From Shouchella hunanensis (GTDB lineage Bacteria > Bacillota > Bacilli > Bacillales > Bacillaceae_D), in assembly GCF_028735875.1 (NCBI RefSeq), contig NZ_CP117834.1, positions 2,344,001-2,408,000 of the forward strand: a DNA stretch of 64,000 bases, given 5' to 3'. This document shows, one piece after another, positions 58,476 through 64,000 of this stretch (the stretch's first letter is position 1; every line of letters starts with the position of its first letter). The notes beneath the pieces are model-generated. The model made no database searches and had not been told where the DNA came from. It saw nothing but the letters and a program-made list of their open reading frames with translations. Both the position numbers and the translations under genes were made by a program.

Positions 58476-58928
58476 TCAATAGCCACGTTTGTTGCCTTTT
58501 TTCACTTCATTCCAGTCCACATCAATATTTTTACGCACGGTTTGAAGTAGGTTAAAGAGGGTTTCTACTTCGGTAGATGATAACCCCTTTAAAGCGACCG
58601 CCTCTGAATGGTTATTTTCTCTAAGTAAAAATTGATACACCTCTTTTCCTCGCTTAGTGGGGAAAAGCTTTTTTATTTTTCGATTAGATGGATCTTCTTG
58701 TTTATAGATAAATCCTTGATTTTCCAGTTTCGTAATCGCTCTGGCTGCAGTCGTTCGATCCACTTTTAACATTTCGGCAATCTTTTCTTGAATAGACCCA
58801 GGGTGTTCATAAATTCGAATTAAGTAAAGGTATTGGCCCTTAGTGAGATCAATCTCTTTAAATTCAATATTGCTTATTGAATCAAGCGCACGAGCAATGG
58901 TTCCTATTTCGCGAAGAATTTCTTTCAT
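58476..58928 (-). CDS. MarR-family transcriptional regulator
   Basis: The 150-residue protein has the MarR winged helix (LTKGQYLYLIRIYEHPGSIQ, IAEMLKVDRTTAARAITKLENQGFI, DPSNRKIKKLFPT). It is divergent from a GNAT gene and an EmrB-type pump, with an inverted repeat between, so it most likely represses both and itself and is released by a drug-like ligand. GGAG precedes the ATG. Confidence 0.87.
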   Translation of the reverse strand: MKEILREIGTIARALDSISNIEFKEIDLTKGQYLYLIRIYEHPGSIQEKIAEMLKVDRTTAARAITKLENQGFIYKQEDPSNRKIKKLFPTKRGKEVYQFLLRENNHSEAVALKGLSSTEVETLFNLLQTVRKNIDVDWNEVKKGNKRGY

Positions 58929-58943
58929 AGAAAAACTCCTTTC

Positions 58944-58967
58944 ATTTTTTGTTGCAAATACAACAAA
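58944..58967. promoter_or_regulatory. Inverted repeat, candidate MarR operator
   Basis: TTTTTGTTG (58944-58952) and CAACAAAAA (58959-58967) are perfect 9-bp arms around CAAATA, placed 15 bp before marR and 51 bp before the GNAT gene. Confidence 0.6.
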
Positions 58968-59018
58968 AATACGGTACGTTAGATTGAGAGTACATGAGAA
59001 AGAAATGAGGATTCAATT

Positions 59019-59453
59019 ATGACTAAACACATTATTGTTAATCAAGAACAGTTAGAGCTTGCTTTTTCTATTAGAAAGACCGTTTTTGTTGACGAACAAC
59101 ATTGTCCAATAGAAGATGAATTTGACTCCTTTGATGATTTAACGTCCCCTTGTACACATGTTTTAGTTTATTATAACGAAAAACCAGTAGGTACGGGAAG
59201 AGTTCGTCAAGTAGAAGGAAAAGCGAAGTTAGAGCGAATTTGCCTGCTTAAAGAATACCGGAAGCACGGGTTAGGAAAAGAGATTATTGCGCTACTAGAG
59301 GAAATCGCTAGAGAAATGGGTTGTGTGAGAGCGCTTTTACATGGTCAAACACATGCAGAAGGATTTTATGAAAAGCTTGGTTACGTAACAACCTCTGACG
59401 TGTTTAAAGAAGATGGCATTCCTCACGTGAAAATGGAAAAAACGTTTCAATGA
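59019..59453 (+). CDS. GNAT-family N-acetyltransferase (YjcF-like)
   Basis: The 144-residue enzyme has the N-terminal AFSIRKTVFVDEQHCPIEDEFD typical of YjcF/ElaA-like GNATs. The core is KPVGTGRVRQVEGKAKLERI, the acetyl-CoA loop LKEYRKHGLGKEII and AEGFYEKLGYVTTSD. Acceptor unknown. It lies 22 nt before the MFS pump gene, most likely in one MarR-controlled transcript. Confidence 0.83.
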   Translation: MTKHIIVNQEQLELAFSIRKTVFVDEQHCPIEDEFDSFDDLTSPCTHVLVYYNEKPVGTGRVRQVEGKAKLERICLLKEYRKHGLGKEIIALLEEIAREMGCVRALLHGQTHAEGFYEKLGYVTTSDVFKEDGIPHVKMEKTFQ

Positions 59454-59475
59454 ATGAAAAAAGGAGGGGGGATGT

Positions 59476-60882
59476 ATGTCAGTTGAGTTCCTAACGCCCT
59501 TTCGAAAAAAGATGCTTGTTGCTTCCATTCTTTCAGCATCTTTTTTGTTTTTGCTCAATCAATTTTTGCTTATTACGGCATTTCCGCAAATTATGGAAGA
59601 TTTCTCGATTAACGCGACCCAAGTACAGTGGTTAACCACGTCCTTTCTGTTAACGACAACAACGTTAATCCCAACAATGGGTTATTTCATGGGAAGATTT
59701 CAAGCCCGTACGTTAACGTTCGTAGCCATTTCGTTCTTTATAATGGGAACCCTGTTAGCGATTTTCGCACAAACGTTTACGCTTCTCATTGTAGCAAGAG
59801 TCATTCAAGCAGTTGGTGCTGGGATGATGCTTCCTCTCGTACAAACCATTCTCTTGCTCGTTTACCCAATTGAAAAACGTGGCTATGCGATGGGCCTTAT
59901 GACCATGGTTGTGAATGTAGCACCTGCAATAGGGCCGTCCATTGCAGGCTATGTCGTTGATTTATCAAGCTGGCGGTTTTTATTTTGGCTCGTACTTCCC
60001 CTAGCGATTGCCCTTTTCGTCTTAAATAGTATATTCATGCAAAACATTACAGAGAAAGGGCAGGCGAGGTTAAGCATACCGTCGCTGTTTTTTTCAGCAA
60101 TTGGCTTCGCTGGTACCATTCTGGCTATTAGTAATTTCAGTGTCTACGGACTAGCCAGTATGTATGTGATCATACCTGCAGTAATCGGTATGCTAGCGCT
60201 AACGACGTTTATTTGGACACAACTTGTATCTGATCAACCGATGTTAAATTTACGGCTGTTTCGTTTAAAATGGTTTGTTCACGGCACGTTATTGTCGTTT
60301 GTCATTTCGATCTTACTGCTATCAACAGAAACCCTACTCCCGCTATTCATTCAAGATGTTCAAGAGCGGTCTGCTTTTATTTCTGGTATGACCCTGTTGC
60401 CTGGCACATTGCTCCTATCAGTAACGTCTTTTCTAGCTGGAAAGTGGTTTGATCAATACGGTGGCAAAGTACTCGGAATCATTGGCTATTCTGTTATGGC
60501 AGTGACATTTATGTGGTTTGCGATAATGGGGGCAGACACAACTGTAATCGCTATGATTGTTTGTTTTAGCTTATTTATGGGAGCCGTTGGGATTGTGATG
60601 ACACCGGCAACCGCTATCGCCATGAATGCTTTAAAGCAAGAAGATCTTCCACATGGTACAGCTATCGTAAACACAGTCAAACAATTTGCAGCCGCTCTTG
60701 GCGTTACAATTTTAACTACTGTTGTAAGTATTCGAGCGGCACAGCCGGAATACTCTTATATTGAGGGAACATTAATGGGTCTCTCAATGGCTTTTGCTAC
60801 AATGGGTGTTCTTTCCCTAATCGCTTTACTGCTTGTCCTCTTCACAAAAAATCGTAGTCGATCAAACAATACACTTTTGTAG
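59476..60882 (+). CDS. DHA2-family (EmrB/LmrB-like) MFS multidrug exporter
   Basis: The 468-residue protein has about 14 predicted helices and the DHA2 pattern: QFLLITAFPQIMEDFSINAT, QWLTTSFLLTTTTLIPTMGY, motif C-like APAIGPSIAGYVVDLSSWRF. It resembles LmrB and related proton-driven exporters of bacilli. AAGGAGGGG lies before ATG 59476. The adjacent MarR regulator supports a role in drug or toxic metabolite efflux. Confidence 0.87.
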   Translation: MSVEFLTPFRKKMLVASILSASFLFLLNQFLLITAFPQIMEDFSINATQVQWLTTSFLLTTTTLIPTMGYFMGRFQARTLTFVAISFFIMGTLLAIFAQTFTLLIVARVIQAVGAGMMLPLVQTILLLVYPIEKRGYAMGLMTMVVNVAPAIGPSIAGYVVDLSSWRFLFWLVLPLAIALFVLNSIFMQNITEKGQARLSIPSLFFSAIGFAGTILAISNFSVYGLASMYVIIPAVIGMLALTTFIWTQLVSDQPMLNLRLFRLKWFVHGTLLSFVISILLLSTETLLPLFIQDVQERSAFISGMTLLPGTLLLSVTSFLAGKWFDQYGGKVLGIIGYSVMAVTFMWFAIMGADTTVIAMIVCFSLFMGAVGIVMTPATAIAMNALKQEDLPHGTAIVNTVKQFAAALGVTILTTVVSIRAAQPEYSYIEGTLMGLSMAFATMGVLSLIALLLVLFTKNRSRSNNTLL

Positions 60883-60887
60883 GAGGG

Positions 60888-60918
60888 TACCCCAATGATT
60901 TTGTTGGGGTATTTTGTT
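60888..60918 (+). terminator. Terminator of the GNAT-MFS operon
   Basis: TACCCCAA (60888-60895) and TTGGGGTA (60904-60911) pair perfectly, then TTTTGTTT. Confidence 0.82.
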
Positions 60919-60983
60919 TAATTAAAGATCGTTACAGGTGCGAGCTAATCTATTATAGTAAGTAGTGAAAGGGGAGAAATAGA

Positions 60984-61253
60984 GTGAAGGAAAATGGAAA
61001 TCGAGGCCTTTTAACGGCCATTTTAGTTTGTTTGATTTTACTTGTACTCGGCTTTGGTAATGGAGGGGCTGACTCTAGTTCTGAGTTCCCTCAGCAAATT
61101 GAAACATTCGCAAATGAAGATCAAGTGCTATCATTAGGGGAGGATAAAATCATTATACACACCAGCTACAATGAAATCATTGTGCTACAGTGGAACCTTG
61201 ATACGCAAACGTTCGAAAAGATTCAAACCTATGACTATTTCTTGGAAGAATAA
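60984..61253 (+). CDS. Small exported or membrane-anchored protein
   Basis: The 89-residue protein starts at GTG (GGGGAG 7 nt upstream), with one hydrophobic helix (about 9-26, LLTAILVCLILLVLGFGNG) and a soluble tail of about 60 residues ending TYDYFLEE. No family recognised. The tail looks like one beta-sheet unit (QVLSLGEDKIIIHTSYNEII). The 61254-61569 stretch that follows holds no gene I can see. Confidence 0.55.
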   Translation: MKENGNRGLLTAILVCLILLVLGFGNGGADSSSEFPQQIETFANEDQVLSLGEDKIIIHTSYNEIIVLQWNLDTQTFEKIQTYDYFLEE

Positions 61254-61569
61254 AAAGGTAAACAAAGAAGTCGTTTCATAATTGGTTTGAATGGGCGCTT
61301 GGATGACCTTTTCATCTGCGAAGAATTGGCGGAGAACGCTCCCGCATTAAAGCGTTACTCATCTAGATATCTGTTCGTTCTAAAGTCTTATTTTAGCGTC
61401 AACCTATTCGTTGACATGCGAATTGTCCGCTATCTTGTTTAAAAAAGGAACAAAAAGGGTATAAAAGTTAATTATTTTTAAAATATACTGTCTTTTTTTC
61501 TAGTTGTGTGCCACAATGTAGATACAGCAATTACTATCGGCTGAATAAATAGTAGGGAGGTCCCGTACA

Positions 61570-61751
61570 TTGTATAAAATTATACGAATGTTAAACGGGC
61601 AACAGAAACCCTTAAAGACACGAACAGCCAACTAGATAAGGTTTTTATTGATCCTGTTGCCGCGCAATCTTTGGCAAGTAAACTGAACAATCATCTTTAC
61701 TCGAATGCTGAACGCTGGAAAGTAACGACTATTAATGGCGTTGATTATTAA
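61570..61751 (+). pseudogene. Frameshifted small gene of about 60 codons
   Basis: AGGGAGG (61554-61560) lies 9 nt before TTG 61570, which reads MYKIIR and on to an early TAG. In another frame the sequence continues as NVKRATETLKDTNSQLDKVF, IDPVAAQSLASKLNNHLYSN and AERWKVTTINGVDY to TAA 61749, then a terminator. Start and stop are in different frames (182 bp apart), so one indel near 61580-61600 has probably broken the gene. Product unknown. Confidence 0.45.
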
Positions 61752-61758
61752 GATATAG

Positions 61759-61791
61759 AAGCAATTACAGTCTTATGTGATTGCTTTTTTT
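61759..61791 (+). terminator. Terminator after the frameshifted small gene
   Basis: AAGCAATTACA (61759-61769) pairs with TGTGATTGCTT (61776-61786) with one G-U pair, followed by T. Confidence 0.75.
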
Positions 61792-61819
61792 GTTTCACTG
61801 AAAAAGATTGTTTGTATAA

Positions 61820-61851
61820 AAAAAGCTAGCCCTTACACAGGCTAGCTTTTT
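61820..61851. terminator. Bidirectional terminator, used by the yocH-like gene
   Basis: AAAAAGCTAGCC (61820-61831) and GGCTAGCTTTTT (61840-61851) form a perfect 12-bp stem just after the yocH-like stop on the minus strand. Confidence 0.85.
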
Positions 61852-61859
61852 GTGATGAT

Positions 61860-62564
61860 TTATTCATAAACGTGGATCGTTACGTTTTGACGACCGAAGT
61901 TTAATGCATCTTGACGTTCAGGCATAAAGAGGTCAATTTTGTTTCCATTAATTGCGCCACCAGTGTCACCAGCAATCGCTTCTCCATAGCCTTCTACATA
62001 TACTTTGCTACCAAGTGGAATGACGTTTGGATCAACAGCAATGACTTTTTGATTCGGATTCGCTCTTAAATCAATGCCAGTAGCCGTTACCCCAGAGCAC
62101 CCCTCACAAAATGCAGTATAAGCCGTAGCTTCCACACTCATTGTTGTTGTGCCTTCTGATTGTGTCGGCTCAGAACTAGCAGATTCAGTTGAATTCGTTG
62201 TTTCAGTTGTTTCATTTGACGCTTCTGAAGAACTTGTCTCACTTGAAGCACTAGTCGATTCTGAATCCGTTGACTCAGCTGTAGCTGGTTCATTTGAAGC
62301 GGTTTGAGGTGCAGATTCATTTGATTGAATTTCACCTTTCACTTGACTTTGTTCACCTTCACCAGGCATTGTTAATTGTTGGCCGATAAAGATTAAGTTC
62401 TTATCGTAAATGTCTGGATTTAATTCTACTATATTTTGTACGTCTGTTTGATGCTTGTTAGCAATCTGACTCAGTGTGTCTCCGCTTTTGACTTCATATG
62501 CAAATGCTGGAGTGGCAACAAGTATTGATCCTAAGACAGCAAGTGACGTTACTAATTTTTTCAT
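61860..62564 (-). CDS. Secreted LysM and 3D-domain cell-wall protein (YocH-like)
   Basis: The 234-residue protein has a signal peptide cleaved after PAFA (about residue 22), one LysM domain (about 23-66, YEVKSGDTLSQIANKHQTD). A Ser/Thr/Glu-rich linker (about 67-140) follows, then a 3D domain (about 143-234, VEATAYTAFCEGCSGVTATG, IPLGSKVYVEGYGEAIAGDT, GNKIDLFM) with the aspartates of MltA-like transglycosylases. It matches YocH-type autolysins, which trim peptidoglycan and are controlled by WalKR. A WalR box lies 180 bp upstream. GGGGAG precedes the ATG. Confidence 0.87.
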   Translation of the reverse strand: MKKLVTSLAVLGSILVATPAFAYEVKSGDTLSQIANKHQTDVQNIVELNPDIYDKNLIFIGQQLTMPGEGEQSQVKGEIQSNESAPQTASNEPATAESTDSESTSASSETSSSEASNETTETTNSTESASSEPTQSEGTTTMSVEATAYTAFCEGCSGVTATGIDLRANPNQKVIAVDPNVIPLGSKVYVEGYGEAIAGDTGGAINGNKIDLFMPERQDALNFGRQNVTIHVYE

Positions 62565-62742
62565 ACTGTAAAACTCCCCTTATAATGTAGTATTCATCCC
62601 CAAGTAATGGAACTATGAAAATGTGTAAGATGAGTCGTTCTTGTGTGTAATTCCATTTTTATGCGGAATGTCTCTCGCAAGATCAAACTATACAGAACAT
62701 AGATAACTCTTTCAACCCATTTTCCGCGAAGTAATGAACTTG

Positions 62743-62759
62743 TAAAATGACTGTAATCC
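62743..62759. promoter_or_regulatory. WalR (YycF) box
   Basis: TGTAAAATGACTGTAAT fits the WalR consensus TGTWAH-N5-TGTWAH exactly (62743-62748 and 62754-62759). It lies 180 bp before the yocH-like gene, which is a WalR target in B. subtilis. Its orientation is opposite to the gene. The rest of 62565-62900 shows no gene. Confidence 0.6.
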
Positions 62760-62911
62760 GCATAGGTACAGGGATTATCCGTATTTGTACTGGGAACTAT
62801 ACTAGCAGTAGGACGTTCAGCGTGTTCGACAAAACCTGATATTACATAGATATTACAGGATAAAAGTCATGGGAACGTGTGATTTCGACTTAAACTGGCA
62901 AAAAGAAGAGT

Positions 62912-63046
62912 ATGCCACAAAAACGATTTAATCGAGGCGTGTTTATACGATAAAAAAGTAAAAATGAACGTAGTAATGATGAGGTTACAGAAATGCATGT
63001 GAGACTATTAATGAAGAAAAAGGAAATAAGCGAGAGTGAAGAGTAA
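62912..63046 (+). other. Possible small open frame interrupted by TAA
   Basis: ATG 62912 reads MPQKRFNRGVFIR, TAA (62951-62953), then in the same frame KSKNERSNDEVTEMHVRLLM and KKKEISESEE to TAA 63044. The ribosome binding site is weak (AGAAGAG). It may be a decayed basic small gene or chance. A short hairpin (ACAGTC/GACTGT, about 63051-63072) follows. Confidence 0.2.
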
Positions 63047-63120
63047 ACGAAACAGTCTTGAAAAATGACTGTGGATGAAAGTGGGGAATACCCTTTGTTA
63101 CGCGTCTTCTTACTAAAAAG

Positions 63121-63152
63121 GCAAAAAAAACACAACTCAGAAGAATTGTGTT
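63121..63152 (-). terminator. Terminator of the DUF554 gene
   Basis: AACACAA (63129-63135) and TTGTGTT (63146-63152) pair; on the minus strand eight T bases follow. Confidence 0.75.
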
Positions 63153-63158
63153 CGATCC

Positions 63159-63863
63159 TTACATAAGAAACCGTTGAAAAGAAACAACTAGAACGACAAC
63201 GATAACAAGACTTGGGAGCAAGTTAGCAATTTTAACATTAATGACGTTTAATAGATTAAGCCCTATTGCAAGTATGAGAATACCTCCAATACAAGTAATC
63301 TCTGCGATAATCATATCCATTAGCATATCAGGTACAAAAGCATCGATTTGATTGGCCAACAACGTAATACTAGCTTGATAAAGAAATACAGGAATGGCTG
63401 CAAATAATACGCCGATCCCTAATGTTGAAGAGATAATAAGCGCAGAAAAGCCATCAATAGACGACTTTGTAAATAATAAACTATGGTCACCTCGAAGTGC
63501 TGCTTCAAGTGGTCCAATAATAGCCATTGCTCCTGTTGCAAAAATAAGTGTAGAGCTAACAAAAGCTTGAGCTACATTACCTTGGCTGTTTTTACCAATT
63601 TTAGTACCTAACCATTGACCGAGCTGATTTAAACGTTCATCAATTTGGAGCCAGCAACCGAGTAATGCCCCACTTGTCAAGCTTATAATGATAATAAGGA
63701 AATTCTCCCCTGTTACAGCCATTTGAATCCCAATGACAATTAAAGCAAGAGAGAGTGCTTGCATAACGAGCTTACTTATATCCTCGGGTACGTTTCGAAT
63801 TCGTACACCAATTAATGAAGCAACAGCAATGGCTGCTGCATTAATAATCGTTCCTAATAACAT
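63159..63863 (-). CDS. DUF554 family membrane protein (YdfK/YqgA-like)
   Basis: The 234-residue protein has about seven helices and DUF554 motifs (GTIINAAAIAVASLIGV, LVIGIQMA-like strand VIGIQMAVTGENFL, SGALLGCWLQIDERLNQLG, FATGAMAIIGPLEAALRGD, DGFSALIISSTLGIGVLFAA). Function is unknown; the fold suggests a transporter. ATG 63863 with GAGGCG upstream is preferred over the frame from 63887. The 63888-64000 tail of the window holds only AT-rich sequence. Confidence 0.8.
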   Translation of the reverse strand: MLLGTIINAAAIAVASLIGVRIRNVPEDISKLVMQALSLALIVIGIQMAVTGENFLIIIISLTSGALLGCWLQIDERLNQLGQWLGTKIGKNSQGNVAQAFVSSTLIFATGAMAIIGPLEAALRGDHSLLFTKSSIDGFSALIISSTLGIGVLFAAIPVFLYQASITLLANQIDAFVPDMLMDMIIAEITCIGGILILAIGLNLLNVINVKIANLLPSLVIVVVLVVSFQRFLM

Positions 63864-64000
63864 TTCACGCCTCATTCCATCTAGCAATGCTTCATTATAG
63901 CAAATTCGTTTAGCATGTTAAAGTGATTCTGAATGCTAAAGAGTATTCAGTTAATTAGTAGAATGAAGGGCAATTTTTTGGAACACTAGAAGATGCGTTT

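Noticed and set aside
62890-63135. Minus-strand frame of 81 codons, Phe/Ser-rich
   Set aside because: It lies directly after the DUF554 terminator, has no ribosome binding site and has the composition of random AT-rich sequence.
1-64000. tRNA, rRNA genes, CRISPR arrays, replication origin
   Set aside because: I looked for conserved tRNA arms, rRNA segments, regular short repeats with spacers and DnaA-box clusters and saw none.

Overview
The window looks like about 64 kb of chromosome from a low-to-moderate GC, Gram-positive, spore-forming Bacillaceae, possibly an alkaliphilic relative of Bacillus. The evidence is AGGAGG-type ribosome binding sites with many TTG and GTG starts, the addBA pair, a ytpB-type terpene synthase, fosB (which implies bacillithiol), a yocH-like LysM/3D wall protein with a WalR box, a TPP riboswitch on ylmB, and Zur boxes of the Bacillus type. 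I saw no rRNA, tRNA, CRISPR array, transposase or phage structural gene. The species is a guess.

Layout. 1-6500: a 5'-truncated FAH-family gene, then a zinc-starvation locus. There folE2 (left) and zinT-like/znuA-like/znuC/znuB (right) diverge from two Zur boxes. Both lipoproteins carry an unusual histidine-rich beta domain (HYHTGD module), and two copies are inserted in the variable loop of the zinc receptor. 6500-12900: a D,D-carboxypeptidase, a two-component system, and a MutS2-like ATPase lacking the Smr domain that sits behind a 300-nt leader with a 7-residue leader peptide, nested hairpins and terminators. 12900-16100: an NADH oxidase under three phased Rex/Fnr-like motifs, then TPP-controlled ylmB. 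16000-28500: small metabolic and resistance genes (methyltransferases, HIT, SDR, ytpB, GNATs, aadK, MFS, a YafY regulator with DinB, fosB), with a DJ-1/PfpI pseudogene. 28500-39000: arylamine N-acetyltransferase, a NIF3-like pseudogene, an Rrf2/flavoprotein pair sharing a 25-bp operator, azlCD with an XRE-cupin regulator, a LOG/hydrolase pair, an orphan AimR-like receptor, a flavin reductase, a YdjM-like membrane protein and fetAB. 39000-53800: nitroreductase, lipoprotein hydrolase, membrane proteins, a CNNM/CorC protein, addB-addA, and a CynX-type exporter.

53800-58500 is the most rearranged part. A NUDIX-phosphotransferase pair has been split by about 2.6 kb carrying SDR, Atu4866-like and AraC genes, flanked by a 184-bp direct repeat (two mismatches). 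The NUDIX gene and the phosphotransferase each also carry an in-frame stop. 58500-64000: MarR/GNAT/MFS efflux locus, small exported proteins, a frameshifted small gene, the yocH-like gene and a DUF554 membrane protein.

The main functional themes are zinc scarcity (Zur regulon with a zinc-independent GTP cyclohydrolase), redox sensing (Nox, Rrf2/TrxR-like, nitro- and flavin reductases), and intrinsic drug tolerance (aadK, fosB, MFS pumps, phosphotransferases, and probably the attenuator-controlled MutS2-like ATPase).
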